This document shows positions 38,183-48,068 of a stretch of 64,000 nt of DNA, piece after piece; positions within the stretch are counted from its first letter, which is position 1, and each line of letters begins with the position of its first letter. The stretch is from contig JAQTUW010000008.1 of assembly GCA_028707085.1 (NCBI GenBank), positions 24,192 to 88,191 on the forward strand, in the 5' to 3' direction. The stretch comes from Methylococcales bacterium (GTDB taxonomy: Bacteria; Pseudomonadota; Gammaproteobacteria; Methylococcales; Methylomonadaceae). The notes below the pieces were generated by a model, which ran no database searches, was not told where the DNA came from, and was given only the letters and a program-made list of their open reading frames with translations. The translations under genes were made by a program, and so were the position numbers.

Positions 38183-39397
38183 ATGCCCCACCCGAAAAAA
38201 TCGGTCTCGGATCTAGCCCTGTTTGGCGGCCAGCCGCTGTTTGCAGAGCCGCTCTATGTGGGGCGGCCCAATATTTGCGACCATGATGCATTATTCAGAC
38301 GCATACAGGACGCCGTCGATCTGCGCTGGCTGACCAACGACGGCCCTTTGCTGCTGGAGATGGAGGCCCGCTTTGCCGAGTTTCTGGCGGTCAAGCACTG
38401 CATTGCCGTCGCCAACGCCACGCTGGGGCTGCAATTGCTGGCTCATGCCCTGGAGCTGAAAGGCGAAGTCATCATGCCATCCTTTACTTTCATTGGTACC
38501 GCCAGAGCCATGGAATGGCAAGGGCTCAAGCCGCGGTTTTGCGATGTGCTGGATTCGCGCCATTCTCTCGATCCCGCCGCGGTTCGCAAGGCCATCACCC
38601 CCAATGTTTCCGCCATTCTGGGGGTGCATCTGTGGGGCATGCCCTGCATGATAGACGAATTGCAGGCCATTGCCGACCAGTATGGCATCCCGCTGATTTT
38701 CGATGCCGCTCACGCTATCGGTTCCAGCTATAAAGGCGAAAGGATAGGCCGTTTCGGCAGGGCGGAAGTCTTCAGCCTGCATGCCACCAAAGCTATCAAC
38801 GCACTGGAAGGCGGGTTGATCGCCACCGATGACGACGAACTGGCGCACCGTCTGTGCCCTGTGCGCAACTATGGCATTGTGGATGAAAATACCTTTGAAG
38901 GAACCGGCGTCAACGCCAAGATGAATGAGTTTTCGGCGGCCATGGGGCTGACCAATCTGGAACATTTTAGCCTGTTGCAGACCCATAACCGGGGTCTTCA
39001 GGCCGCGTATATGACGGGCCTGGATAAGACGGACGGCATACAGTCGGTGACGGCGGCGAATATTGAAAATCATAATTCCCATTATGCGGTATTCAGAATC
39101 TATCCGGAATTCGGGCTTTCCAGAGACGAAATCCGCGAAATCCTGGTAAAGGAAAATATCTTCGGCAAACGGTATTTCTGGCCGGGTTGTCACCGCTGTC
39201 CGCCCTACAATAATCTTGATCCGGCGTTGTCGCTGCCGGTAACGGAGGCGCTGGTCGACGGACTGTTGCAGCTTCCAACCGGTTTGCAGATCGGCGCGGA
39301 CGACGCCAGGGCCATCGCCGGGCTGCTGGCCTTTATCGGCAAGCATGCCGACGGCAAGGATGGGATAAAACACAGGTTCGGTTTGCCGCCGGTCTAA
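38183..39397 (+). CDS. DegT/DnrJ/EryC1/StrS aminotransferase
   Basis: A 404-residue PLP enzyme that usually aminates nucleotide-linked keto sugars. The cofactor lysine lies in SLHATKAINALEGG (about residue 197). VANATLGLQLLAHAL and FDAAHAIGSSYKG are family motifs that contact PLP. It heads a tight row with WbqC (5-bp gap) and a methyltransferase (2-bp gap), which suggests synthesis of a modified amino sugar for a surface glycan. A 12-bp palindrome CGCCGGCCGGCG lies at 38134-38145 just upstream. Confidence 0.92.
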   Translation: MPHPKKSVSDLALFGGQPLFAEPLYVGRPNICDHDALFRRIQDAVDLRWLTNDGPLLLEMEARFAEFLAVKHCIAVANATLGLQLLAHALELKGEVIMPSFTFIGTARAMEWQGLKPRFCDVLDSRHSLDPAAVRKAITPNVSAILGVHLWGMPCMIDELQAIADQYGIPLIFDAAHAIGSSYKGERIGRFGRAEVFSLHATKAINALEGGLIATDDDELAHRLCPVRNYGIVDENTFEGTGVNAKMNEFSAAMGLTNLEHFSLLQTHNRGLQAAYMTGLDKTDGIQSVTAANIENHNSHYAVFRIYPEFGLSRDEIREILVKENIFGKRYFWPGCHRCPPYNNLDPALSLPVTEALVDGLLQLPTGLQIGADDARAIAGLLAFIGKHADGKDGIKHRFGLPPV

Positions 39398-39402
39398 AGC
39401 GT

Positions 39403-40164
39403 ATGATGCGAGTTTCAATCATGCAGCCGTATTTATTCCCATACATCGGCTATTTTCAGTTGCTGTCCGCCTGCGATCTATTTATAGTATATGATGATGT
39501 GCAATATATACAGGGGGGCTGGGTCAACCGCAATCGAATTCTGATAAACGGTCAGGCGCAATGGATCACATTGCCTGTTGCGAAGGCCGATTACCGGTTA
39601 CCCATCAATCAGCGCTGCTATCAGCCGGAAAATCGGCTGGCGCAAGGGCTGCGACGGCGAATAATCGGCGCGTATGCGACAGCGCCTTACTTTGATAAGG
39701 TCATGCCGCTCATCGATGAGATACTGGCCTATGAGGATGTGAATGTGGCGCGGTTTAATACCCATCAACTGTTGAAAATCGCCGACTTTATCGACATAAA
39801 TACGCCGATGATCATGTCCTCGGCAATTGGCAAGCCGCCTGGTCTAAGCGGACAGGAACGCGTCATAGCGATTTGCAAGGCCAGCAAGGCGGATCGTTAT
39901 ATCAATCCAATCGGCGGCGTCGGGCTTTATCGGCCTGAACGCTTCCGCGAATCCGGGCTCGATCTGAAGTTCATCAAATCCACGGTTTCAGGCTATCGGC
40001 AATTCGGCGACAGCCCTATAGGCTCCCTGTCGATCATTGATGTCATGATGTTTAACGACCCGGCCAGTATCAACGCCATGCTATCTCAATATCAACTGCT
40101 GGAAAATCCCATGGAAAACAGGGCAATGCCTGATTCCGGCCTCATACGAATGACGGAACATTAA
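39403..40164 (+). CDS. WbqC family protein
   Basis: A 253-residue WbqC-like protein. The opening RVSIMQPYLFPYIGYFQLLSACDLFIVYDDVQYI and then GGWVNRNRILINGQAQWITLPV are diagnostic. The family occurs in O-antigen and other glycan loci and is thought to act in amino-sugar modification, but its reaction is not established to my knowledge. ATG 39406 is an equivalent start. It sits between the aminotransferase and the methyltransferase genes. Confidence 0.9.
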   Translation: MMRVSIMQPYLFPYIGYFQLLSACDLFIVYDDVQYIQGGWVNRNRILINGQAQWITLPVAKADYRLPINQRCYQPENRLAQGLRRRIIGAYATAPYFDKVMPLIDEILAYEDVNVARFNTHQLLKIADFIDINTPMIMSSAIGKPPGLSGQERVIAICKASKADRYINPIGGVGLYRPERFRESGLDLKFIKSTVSGYRQFGDSPIGSLSIIDVMMFNDPASINAMLSQYQLLENPMENRAMPDSGLIRMTEH

Positions 40165-40166
40165 TT

Positions 40167-40868
40167 ATGTATCTGCTGATGGCCGATGTTTATGACGTGA
40201 TGTATCACTTCAAGGATTATGTCGGCGAAACGCCTTATCTAGTGAACAAGATTCGCGCTTATAAACCGGAAGCCCGCAATTTGCTGGAGGTGGCCTGCGG
40301 CACCGGACGGTTTCTGGAAATTCTGCAACAGGATTTCAAGGTCGAGGGGCTTGATCTCAGCCAGCCCATGCTGGATAAGGCCAGAATCCGCGTCGGGGAT
40401 GCGCCTCTGCATTTGGGGGATATGGCGGATTTTGATCTTGATCGCCAGTTTGACGTTGTTTGCTGTCTGTTCAGATCGATCGCCCATTGCAAGACGGCCG
40501 AGCGCCTCCAGCAGGCCATCGCCGCAATGGCCCGGCATGTCAGCCCGGGCGGTCTGCTGCTAATCGAACCCTTTTTTACCCCGGAAACCTTCTGGGACAA
40601 TCATGTGGTTCTCAATGAATACAAAGACGACGACATGAAGCTGGCCTGGATGTATGTCGGCAAGCGAGAGGGCAGTTATGTTAGCCAGAATAATTATTTT
40701 CTGGTGGGAACGGCGGAGGGTGTCAGCCACTTTACCGAACTGGTCGAACTGGGTTTATACAGTCCCGGGCAATACGCGGAGTCCTTCGCTGCGGCAGGGC
40801 TTGATATGGTTTACGACCCGGTCGGGCCGACAGGAATAGGTTTTTATATTGGCCGCAAACCTTTATGA
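40167..40868 (+). CDS. SAM-dependent methyltransferase, amino-sugar N-methyltransferase-like
   Basis: A 233-residue class I methyltransferase. LLEVACGTGRFLEIL is the SAM loop (about 39-53), followed by VEGLDLSQPMLDKAR and FDVVCCLFRSIAHC. The start LMADVYDVMYHFKDYVGE and the C-terminal layout recall DesVI/TylM1-type dTDP-amino-sugar N,N-dimethyltransferases. With the aminotransferase two genes upstream, N-methylation of a sugar amine is a reasonable inference; O-methylation is the alternative. Confidence 0.83.
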   Translation: MYLLMADVYDVMYHFKDYVGETPYLVNKIRAYKPEARNLLEVACGTGRFLEILQQDFKVEGLDLSQPMLDKARIRVGDAPLHLGDMADFDLDRQFDVVCCLFRSIAHCKTAERLQQAIAAMARHVSPGGLLLIEPFFTPETFWDNHVVLNEYKDDDMKLAWMYVGKREGSYVSQNNYFLVGTAEGVSHFTELVELGLYSPGQYAESFAAAGLDMVYDPVGPTGIGFYIGRKPL

Positions 40869-40981
40869 ATATTCCGATCAAACACGCAGGCCATTATCAT
40901 GAGGTGCGAGTAAAGCTCGGGCGCAACCGCTAAATATCCGGAGCCTATGGTATTATTCGGATAAACATTATCCTGGATACT

Positions 40982-42523
40982 ATGGAATTTATTTGGATCG
41001 GCACTGCTTTCATAAGTGGCTTTTTGGCTACCCGGCTATTGTTACCGCCTCTGGTTGGTTACTTGGTTGCCGGTTACGCGCTACATTTTTTAAACGTTGC
41101 CCCTTTACAGAATTTAAGTCACTTGGCCGATATTGGCATCGAGTTGCTACTGTTTTCGGTTGGTTTAAAGTTGAAACCGAGTTCGCTTATCCAGCGTGAA
41201 GTACTTAGTGTGGGTGGATCGCATGTGTTGGTCATGGCGCTGGTCTCCGCATTGTTTTTTCTATGGATGAACCAGCATGTTACCGGCGGGCTGGTGCTTG
41301 GCGTAAGTCTGGCGTTTTCAAGCACGATTTTCGCGATCAAAGTCCTGGAAGACAGCGGTGAACTATCTTCCTTCCATGGTCGTGGCGTGATCAGCATTCT
41401 GATTTTGCAAGATCTGGTTGCAATTGCGCTGCTGGCGTATGCAGAAGGCAGGAGCCCATCCCTTTGGGCGTTGCTGATCTTCCTGTTGCCGTTGCTGCGG
41501 CCGCTGGCGCATCGGTTTTTATCGGCAAGCCATACAGCCGAGTTAAAACTGCTGCTGGGCGTTTCATTTGCTCTGGCAGGCGCGGTAATGGCTGAAGCTG
41601 TAGGCATTGCAGCCGATATCGGCGCGCTATTGGCGGGCGTTACCTTGGCGAATCACCCCAAAATTGATGAGCTGGCCAATAAATTATGGAGCTTGAAAGA
41701 ACTGTTCCTGGTCGCCTTTTTTCTACAAATTGGCTTGACGGATTTACCAAATCAGCAGCAAGTCTATCTGGCGTTAATATTGTTGGCTTTGCTGCCGGCG
41801 CAAGGCGTACTGTTTTTCATTTTATTTATTCTGGCCCGGCTGCGGGCCAGAACTGCATTTATTTCTTCTCTGGCGTTAATGACTTATTCGGAGTTTGCGC
41901 TGATTACCACTGCCGCCGTGGTGCATGCCCAATTATTATCCACGGAATGGCAATCAATCATTAGTCTTGCCGTTGCCGGTTCCTTGGCGGTTGCTGCGCC
42001 TCTCAATCGATTTTCTCATGGTCTGTTTTCGTGGCTGGAGCCGGTACTGATTAAATTTGAAAGAAAAGCGCTGCATCCCGATCACTTGCCGGACTCCTTT
42101 GGTGTTGCCGAGTGGCTGGTGGTGGGGATGGGGCGTACTGGAATAGCGGCCTATCAATCGCTCAGTACGCAGGATCAGCGAGTGGTGGGGCTGGATTCGG
42201 ATCCGACTGTGCTGGAGAGCGTGCTGGCCTCCGGGCGCAGAGTCGTCTATGCCGACGTAGTGGAGAGCGAAATATGGGGCAGATTACCTTTGGAGAAAGT
42301 CAAGGGCATCATTCTGACACTGCCTTCCTTCGAGAATCGAATGAACGTCATCAAACAACTGCGCAAGCATGGTTTTCCGGGCATGATCGGAACCATTTGC
42401 TATCAAATTGAAGACGGGCACAAACTTAAACAGCAAGGCGCGAGCTTTGTTATTCACCCATTGGTCGAGGCCGGGAAACAGTTGGCCGAGCAAATGCTGA
42501 TTAAGGATATTTGTACAGACTGA
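40982..42523 (+). CDS. Cation:proton antiporter, KefB/CPA2 type
   Basis: A 513-residue protein with a CPA2 membrane domain of about 12 helices (residues 1-365) and a cytoplasmic RCK_N domain with Rossmann motif VVGMGRTGIAAYQSL (about 378-392). LLLFSVGLKLKP, SLAFSSTIFAIKVLEDSGE and GIAADIGALLAGVTLANHP are CPA2 hallmarks. It lacks the final KefC regulatory tail and so is shorter. It would exchange K+ or Na+ for H+. It stands between glycan genes of different type, with its own promoter region of about 113 bp, so it may be an insertion into the cluster. Confidence 0.88.
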   Translation: MEFIWIGTAFISGFLATRLLLPPLVGYLVAGYALHFLNVAPLQNLSHLADIGIELLLFSVGLKLKPSSLIQREVLSVGGSHVLVMALVSALFFLWMNQHVTGGLVLGVSLAFSSTIFAIKVLEDSGELSSFHGRGVISILILQDLVAIALLAYAEGRSPSLWALLIFLLPLLRPLAHRFLSASHTAELKLLLGVSFALAGAVMAEAVGIAADIGALLAGVTLANHPKIDELANKLWSLKELFLVAFFLQIGLTDLPNQQQVYLALILLALLPAQGVLFFILFILARLRARTAFISSLALMTYSEFALITTAAVVHAQLLSTEWQSIISLAVAGSLAVAAPLNRFSHGLFSWLEPVLIKFERKALHPDHLPDSFGVAEWLVVGMGRTGIAAYQSLSTQDQRVVGLDSDPTVLESVLASGRRVVYADVVESEIWGRLPLEKVKGIILTLPSFENRMNVIKQLRKHGFPGMIGTICYQIEDGHKLKQQGASFVIHPLVEAGKQLAEQMLIKDICTD

Positions 42524-43575
42524 TGCTGGGGAATGGACAACAATATGCGTCTGGCATGAAAAGCAACAACCGACTGATCGGCCTTGATGAGCCGCTGGCC
42601 TGGTCAAAAGCGCTCGAGGGCTTGCCGCATGGTTACTGGCATGGCTGGCAGGCGAATCAGGCATTGTATCTCGGTACCGGCCAGCCGGCCTATCTGTTCG
42701 TTCATGATGACGCCGCCAGCGGCGGCCGTGCGGTCTGCGCTTTTGCGGAGCGGCGGTGGCTGGATACGGTCGATATTTTTACCCCGGGTGGATTCACGGG
42801 GTTCGCCAGCCGCGGGCATTGCCCTGGCCTGCATGCCGACTGGCATGCCCTGGCCGCAGAACGCGGCTATGTCTGCGGTTATTTCGCCCTCCACCCTGTT
42901 TTGGCGGCCCAATATGCGCGGACGACCGCCACCAACGATCTGTACCTGCTGGATTTGCGCATTGGCGAGGCGGCGCTGCTGGAGCAGGCGGATCTCAATG
43001 TCCGCCGTGCGATTCGCGACTGGCGGCAATCCGGCAGGCCCTATGTGACCGACAAACAGCGGCTAACGGCCTTCATTCTGGAACACTACGCCACGTTCAT
43101 GCAAACAATGCAGGCCAACCAGGCGGCGGTATGGGGAACGGAAACCCTGAGCGCCATGTGCGCCGATCCGGCCGTGCTGATGGCGGGGGTGGCGGACGAG
43201 TCGGGTATCTGCGCCGTCTACACCTTCGCGGTGACGCCTTACGACGCGGAATGCCATCTGAACATTTCCGTCCGCGACGGACGCCGGTATACCAGGGCGC
43301 TACTCTGGTGGGGAATCCGCACCCTGACCGGACTGAACATTCCCTGGCTGCATCTTGGCGGCGGCGTGGTGCGCAACGATGCGATTGCCCAGGCCAAGCA
43401 GCGGTTCAGACCGATTTGTCTTCCGCTGCTTACTGCACGGGAAATTTACCGGCCGGATGAGTTCGAGCGGCTTTGCCGGAACGCCGGTCGCGATCCGCTG
43501 TCTGCCGCCGGTTTTTTTCCGCCCTATAGAACGCCCGGGCATAAAGATCAGTCCCCGGCTCAGTCAGCGGACTGA
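42523..43575 (+). CDS. GNAT/FemAB-like acyltransferase
   Basis: A 350-residue protein with a duplicated GNAT-like fold of the BioF2/CelD or FemAB kind. The second half has AAVWGTETLSAMCADP, DESGICAVYTFAVTPYDAECHLNIS and LLWWGIRTLTGLNIPWLHLGGG, resembling the acceptor/acyl-CoA or aminoacyl-tRNA region. It probably transfers an acyl or aminoacyl group to an amino sugar in the cluster. Its ATG overlaps the antiporter stop (TGATG); ATG 42556 is an alternative. No Shine-Dalgarno is clear for either. Confidence 0.7.
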   Translation: MLGNGQQYASGMKSNNRLIGLDEPLAWSKALEGLPHGYWHGWQANQALYLGTGQPAYLFVHDDAASGGRAVCAFAERRWLDTVDIFTPGGFTGFASRGHCPGLHADWHALAAERGYVCGYFALHPVLAAQYARTTATNDLYLLDLRIGEAALLEQADLNVRRAIRDWRQSGRPYVTDKQRLTAFILEHYATFMQTMQANQAAVWGTETLSAMCADPAVLMAGVADESGICAVYTFAVTPYDAECHLNISVRDGRRYTRALLWWGIRTLTGLNIPWLHLGGGVVRNDAIAQAKQRFRPICLPLLTAREIYRPDEFERLCRNAGRDPLSAAGFFPPYRTPGHKDQSPAQSAD

Positions 43576-43596
43576 GCTTTCGAATATTTTCAATGT

Positions 43597-44967
43597 CTAT
43601 CCCGGCAAATCTGCATCCGCCGCCAGCCAGCCTTCCAGCACCCGGTTAAACTCGCCGGTATCGATTTCATAGTCGGAATCATGGGGGGTTTGGGCGTTTA
43701 AGCGCGTCAAGGGGCCGGTTAGCACCAGCATATCGACGCCCTGTTTGCCGAAAATCCCGTTATAGTCCGACAAGGCATCCGTGAACGGATGGCTGAGGAT
43801 CAAAAGCCGAGCGCCGGACGCTGCAAAAAACGCCAGGAAAATCGCGGATCCCTCGGCGGCAATGACGAAATGCGCATGGCGCAGCAAACTCGCCTGTTCG
43901 GCGAAGCTATGGTCTTCCGGATAGACTATCAGAAAATCATGCTCCCGCGCCTTCGCCTCGATAAGCCCGAAATTGACCAGTTTGCGGTGTCTGGAAACCT
44001 TGCGGGCCAGAAAGATGCGCTGCGCCGGCGTTGCCGGCGCGGGCAACGCCCTGTCGGCGCGGCGCAGCATTTCCCGGATCACCGGCGCAAAACGCTCGGG
44101 CGAGGCGCTGATGGCGTCCCAGTTGAACCGGGCGTTGTGTTTTTCGTGTAGAGGCATGTACATCAAGGTCGGGGCGCACCATAGCCGCTGCACCCGGACT
44201 TCCGTAAAAGCCGGCACTTCGATGATTTCAAGTGTATTGCCGAACAGCAGATCCAGCGATTGCCGATGGCTGGCCGGCATGTAGGCGTCAATCAGCACCG
44301 GCAGCGCCGCCGGCAACTTGCCGGACAGGATGGCGGCGACAAATTTCGGCAGGTATTCGCACATCCAGTGCCCAAAGAAATCGGTATGCGCGCCCAGCAG
44401 CGAAAACGCTTCCGTCACTGCTAGCGGCGGTTTGTCCTCAGGTGGCGGGATGTACCAGGCATGACGGTTGTCTGTATGGAAGATCGCCGGATCCCATTCG
44501 AGCTCGTCATCCAGGCGCGACGGTTCGTCGCCCTGAAAGTCCAGAATAATGCTGTCGGCGACAAGGATGGCGGCCGATCGTCCGCGGACGCGCGCATCGG
44601 ACAGGCAGGCTACATATTGCGAACGGGTCACGCAGCCGACCGGGCGATGGTTGCCCTGGCCAATCACCTTCGGCAGCGGATGCACGAAACGCTCGCCCGC
44701 CACGGCGGTTTCCAAAAAGAAATTGCCGCAGGATGAGGCAAACAGCCGCTCGCTGACGATGGGTAGCAGTACCGGCGCGCCGGCTCCGGTAAACGGTACG
44801 GTTGTCAGATAATGGTCGAAGGCTTCCGGTACTTCATGGGCGAGAATAAGCCCCTGCTTCAGACACATTAATCTGTACAGATTCGGCTGCCCGTTGGCGT
44901 AGTCAAATTCCCGGCAGCCGGTTACGGACGAGCCGGCTTCGGGAATAAGGTTGTTAGAATTGTTCAT
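43597..44967 (-). CDS. Glycosyltransferase family 61-like protein
   Basis: A 456-residue protein with a C-terminal DUF563/GT61 region: LGAHTDFFGHWMCEYLPKF (about 190-208), RIFLARKVSRHRKLVN, and HAHFVIAAEGSAIFLAFFA near 400. GT61 enzymes transfer xylose, GlcNAc or other sugars. The N-terminal 170 residues are a distinct beta-rich region. Its start overlaps the stop of the upstream methyltransferase gene (ATGA), so the two are coupled. It converges with the acyltransferase gene 21 bp away. Confidence 0.83.
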   Translation of the reverse strand: MNNSNNLIPEAGSSVTGCREFDYANGQPNLYRLMCLKQGLILAHEVPEAFDHYLTTVPFTGAGAPVLLPIVSERLFASSCGNFFLETAVAGERFVHPLPKVIGQGNHRPVGCVTRSQYVACLSDARVRGRSAAILVADSIILDFQGDEPSRLDDELEWDPAIFHTDNRHAWYIPPPEDKPPLAVTEAFSLLGAHTDFFGHWMCEYLPKFVAAILSGKLPAALPVLIDAYMPASHRQSLDLLFGNTLEIIEVPAFTEVRVQRLWCAPTLMYMPLHEKHNARFNWDAISASPERFAPVIREMLRRADRALPAPATPAQRIFLARKVSRHRKLVNFGLIEAKAREHDFLIVYPEDHSFAEQASLLRHAHFVIAAEGSAIFLAFFAASGARLLILSHPFTDALSDYNGIFGKQGVDMLVLTGPLTRLNAQTPHDSDYEIDTGEFNRVLEGWLAADADLPG

Positions 44968-45605
44968 TTTTTGTATACATAAATAGTATATTCAAACAGA
45001 CCGTAATCGTGTCGAAAAATAAAGTTTCGGCTGATTTTTTCATCCAGAAAGGCCGCCAACTGGTCGAAAGACAGATGAAACAAATCGTCTCTTTCCCAAT
45101 CGACATATTTCGAAACGACATTGAACGCAAAGCCCTTGGTGGCGATGGTGTTTGCCTTCAAAAGCATTTGCCGGCAGTAATCCCACATCTGTTCAATGGA
45201 ATGATCGCCCTTGTAATTGAAGACGCCATTCATCAGCACATAATCGTGGCTTGGTATTAAGCTTTGTTCGTCCAGAATGTCGGCGTGAAAAAATTCGATC
45301 TGCGGGTGCTTGCGCCGGCATAGCGCCAGATAGGCCGGCGATAGATCCAGGCCGCTATAGCTGATTCCCTGGATGTGGCGGGAAAGCATATATTCGTACA
45401 GATGGGCTGCGCCGCAGCCGATGTCCAGCAGTGTACAGGGCTGATTTTCCGGGATCAGCTCCAGCATCACTTTATAACGCAGATCGGCATTTTCCTGGCT
45501 CTTGGTCCAGCCTACCCCACGGTAATTATCGCCGTGGCGTTCAAGATTGTATTCCATCTCGGCAACCAGTTGCGCCTGAATCGTTTTATTCGTCATGGTT
45601 TGCAA
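44964..45605 (-). CDS. SAM-dependent methyltransferase
   Basis: A 213-residue class I enzyme. SAM loop TLLDIGCGAAHLYEYM (about 58-73), then GLDLSPAYLALCRRKHP and DYVLMNGVFNYK. The C-terminus ends IYVYKK, typical of small glycan-cluster methyltransferases. It overlaps the GT61-like gene by 4 bp and follows a GT-A gene by 85 bp on the same strand. ATG 45596 (MTNKTIQ) is a possible alternative start. Confidence 0.83.
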   Translation of the reverse strand: MQTMTNKTIQAQLVAEMEYNLERHGDNYRGVGWTKSQENADLRYKVMLELIPENQPCTLLDIGCGAAHLYEYMLSRHIQGISYSGLDLSPAYLALCRRKHPQIEFFHADILDEQSLIPSHDYVLMNGVFNYKGDHSIEQMWDYCRQMLLKANTIATKGFAFNVVSKYVDWERDDLFHLSFDQLAAFLDEKISRNFIFRHDYGLFEYTIYVYKK

Positions 45606-45690
45606 GCCAGTCCGGGTATCATCAATTAAATGCAGGTCGGCTGTTCAGTTCACGACACAGTCGCCCGCTCCGTCTTCCAATCCGGGAAAA

Positions 45691-46641
45691 TCAGGCGAAA
45701 GGATATTCAGTTCCCAGCACCCTGCGCACAGCGTCCTGGAATCTCGAATTGGGGCCGCTTAGCGGCAATGACAGAAACTGCGCATACGCTTCTGCGGTGG
45801 TGAATATTTCATGCCGGTCGAACTGATCCTTGCGCAAATAATGGTAGATAGCGGCATGACCGGATTCTTGCGGATGCAGCCGGTCGGCAAGCTCGTCGTT
45901 AGGAAAATTGTAACGCATCGGCAAACTCCAGACCGGAATCTCGCTGTCCATGATCGCCAGCGTGGTGGCGGCCTGAAACGAAAAATCGCTGGCTATCCCG
46001 GGATCGATCAGCGCAGACATCCGCTCGATTACCCTGGGTCTGAGCGTCAGGTAACGATCTAAAAACCGCCCGAAACAGCCGCGGGCGAAGAAAATCACGC
46101 CGCCATTGACATAGAAGGGCGCGCAACGGCGCTCATCCGGTTCTTCCGGCCCGACCAGCGAATGAGTGTACAGACAAAACAGCGGCTTGCCAATGACTGC
46201 GCTGGCAATGTCGTTCCAGTCTGCGGCGCCTTTTGACCCGGGAAACGGAAAATGCGCCATTACTCCGGCGATGGATTGCGTATTCATGACATGATCCAGC
46301 ACTTCTTCAAAACCGCTGACCGGCAACGTGTCGGCATCCAGGCTCACCAGCACATCGGCGTCTCTAGGCGCCGATAGCAGAGAGGCGTCGCATTGAGCCC
46401 AGTTGTCATCCCGGGCAAAATGTTTCGGTGAAACGCGAGTCATTTCCACTTCCTGCAAATGCGGCCGGAACCGTTCGAGGACGGCATGTTCTTCCGACGT
46501 ATGCTCGCCGCCGAAGAAAGCGTGAACCGATGGTGTCCAGCGTGTCCATGGCAGACTCTGCAAAGCGCGGTTGATAGCCGCGATTTGCGAGTAAAAAGCC
46601 GCTGTAGGGCTGGCAGGGATGAGAAATGCAACTTTTGGCAT
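45691..46641 (-). CDS. GT-A type glycosyltransferase
   Basis: A 316-residue nucleotide-diphospho-sugar transferase fold. KVAFLIPASPTAAFYSQIAAINRAL opens the Rossmann-like donor domain, and DVLVSLDADTLPVSGF carries the D-x-D metal motif. A later NGGVIFFARGCFG is a typical acceptor-site loop. It is the first gene of a minus-strand trio with the methyltransferase and GT61-like genes and likely adds a sugar to the same glycan. Substrate unknown. Confidence 0.78.
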   Translation of the reverse strand: MPKVAFLIPASPTAAFYSQIAAINRALQSLPWTRWTPSVHAFFGGEHTSEEHAVLERFRPHLQEVEMTRVSPKHFARDDNWAQCDASLLSAPRDADVLVSLDADTLPVSGFEEVLDHVMNTQSIAGVMAHFPFPGSKGAADWNDIASAVIGKPLFCLYTHSLVGPEEPDERRCAPFYVNGGVIFFARGCFGRFLDRYLTLRPRVIERMSALIDPGIASDFSFQAATTLAIMDSEIPVWSLPMRYNFPNDELADRLHPQESGHAAIYHYLRKDQFDRHEIFTTAEAYAQFLSLPLSGPNSRFQDAVRRVLGTEYPFA

Positions 46642-46703
46642 GTGGACGGTGGCGGCAGGCTCGGAAAATTGGCGGCAAGATCACAATAGCCTGTTTTGAA
46701 TGA

Positions 46704-47987
46704 TTAGCGGAGCTTTTTAAATGCTCTGGCGGCGGCAAGCACCGTGGCCTCGATATCGTCGGCGCTATGGGCCGCCGAAACGAAACCGGCTTCAAAGGCG
46801 GAAGGCGCAAGATAAAAGCCGGCGTCGAGCATGGCGTGGAAAAAGGCCTTGAATCTGTCCTGGTCGCATTGCATGACCTGCCGGTAGCGGCTAATGTTTT
46901 TTTCCGGGCTGAAAAAAAGCCCGAACATGCCGCCCGCCTGATTGGTACTGAAGCCGATGCCCGCCTGTTCGGCCGCCTGTTCCAGACCACGCAGCAAGCC
47001 GGCGGTTTTTGCGCTCAGCGCCTCGTAAAACCCGGGCGCGGTCAGTAATTCCAGGGTTTTCAATCCTGCCGCCATCGCCACCGGATTGCCCGATAAGGTG
47101 CCGGCCTGATATACCGGCCCCAGCGGCGCCAGGGATGACATGATTTTTCGGCTGCCGCCGAAAGCGCCCACCGGCATACCGCCGCCGATGATTTTGCCCA
47201 GCGTGGTCAGATCCGGCCTGATATTGTACAAACCCTGCGCGCCATGCAGGCCGACCCTGAAGCCGGTCATTACTTCGTCGAAAATCAGCAGGCTGCCGTA
47301 CTGGTCGCAGACTTGCCGCAGGCATTCCAGAAAACCCGGTTCAGGCGGAATACAGTTCATGTTGCCGGCCACCGGTTCGACGATGATGCAGGCAATGCTG
47401 TCACCCTGCCCGGCAAATGTGTCGCGCACCGCCGCGCTGTCGTTATAGCTTAGGGTGATGGTGTCGGCGGCGACGGCGGCCGGCACGCCCGGCGAACTGG
47501 GAACGCCCAGCGTCAAGGCCCCCGATCCGGCCTTGACCAGAAGCGAGTCGGAATGACCGTGGTAACAGCCTTCGAATTTGACGATTTTGTCGCGTCCGGT
47601 ATAGCCGCGCGCCAGACGCAAGGCGCTCATGGTGGCTTCAGTGCCGGAATTGACCATGCGCACCAGCTCCACGGCGGGCAATAGCCCGCAGACTTTTTCG
47701 GCCATGCGGGTTTCAATTTCGGTGGGCGCGCCGAAACTCAGGCCTTTTTCGGCGGCCTGTTTGACGGTGGCGATGACTTCCGGATGGGCATGGCCCAGAA
47801 TCATCGGCCCCCAGGAGCCGACATAATCGATATAGCGCCTGTTTTCGCTATCGAACAGATAAGCACCCTGGGCATGATCGAAAAACACCGGAACGCCGCC
47901 GACGCCGCTAAAGGAGCGTACCGGCGAATTGACGCCGCCGGGAATGAAGTTTTTAGCCTGGGTGAATAAATCGCTTGCCTGGGTCAT
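46704..47987 (-). CDS. hemL: Glutamate-1-semialdehyde 2,1-aminomutase
   Basis: A 427-residue PLP enzyme that makes 5-aminolevulinate in the C5 heme pathway. [18 protein letters not shown] is the N-terminal hallmark. [17 protein letters not shown] binds the cofactor phosphate, [12 protein letters not shown] supplies the PLP aspartate, and the Schiff-base lysine lies in [18 protein letters not shown]. Length is normal. Shares the heme theme with hemE but is far from it in the window. Confidence 0.97.
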   Translation of the reverse strand: MTQASDLFTQAKNFIPGGVNSPVRSFSGVGGVPVFFDHAQGAYLFDSENRRYIDYVGSWGPMILGHAHPEVIATVKQAAEKGLSFGAPTEIETRMAEKVCGLLPAVELVRMVNSGTEATMSALRLARGYTGRDKIVKFEGCYHGHSDSLLVKAGSGALTLGVPSSPGVPAAVAADTITLSYNDSAAVRDTFAGQGDSIACIIVEPVAGNMNCIPPEPGFLECLRQVCDQYGSLLIFDEVMTGFRVGLHGAQGLYNIRPDLTTLGKIIGGGMPVGAFGGSRKIMSSLAPLGPVYQAGTLSGNPVAMAAGLKTLELLTAPGFYEALSAKTAGLLRGLEQAAEQAGIGFSTNQAGGMFGLFFSPEKNISRYRQVMQCDQDRFKAFFHAMLDAGFYLAPSAFEAGFVSAAHSADDIEATVLAAARAFKKLR

Positions 47988-48068
47988 GAAATTTTGTCGC
48001 TGCGGTGGATGAAGAGCGTTCGCACTGGGAATGCCGATTTTTCGAGGCGGATATTGTTCGCCGATCCC

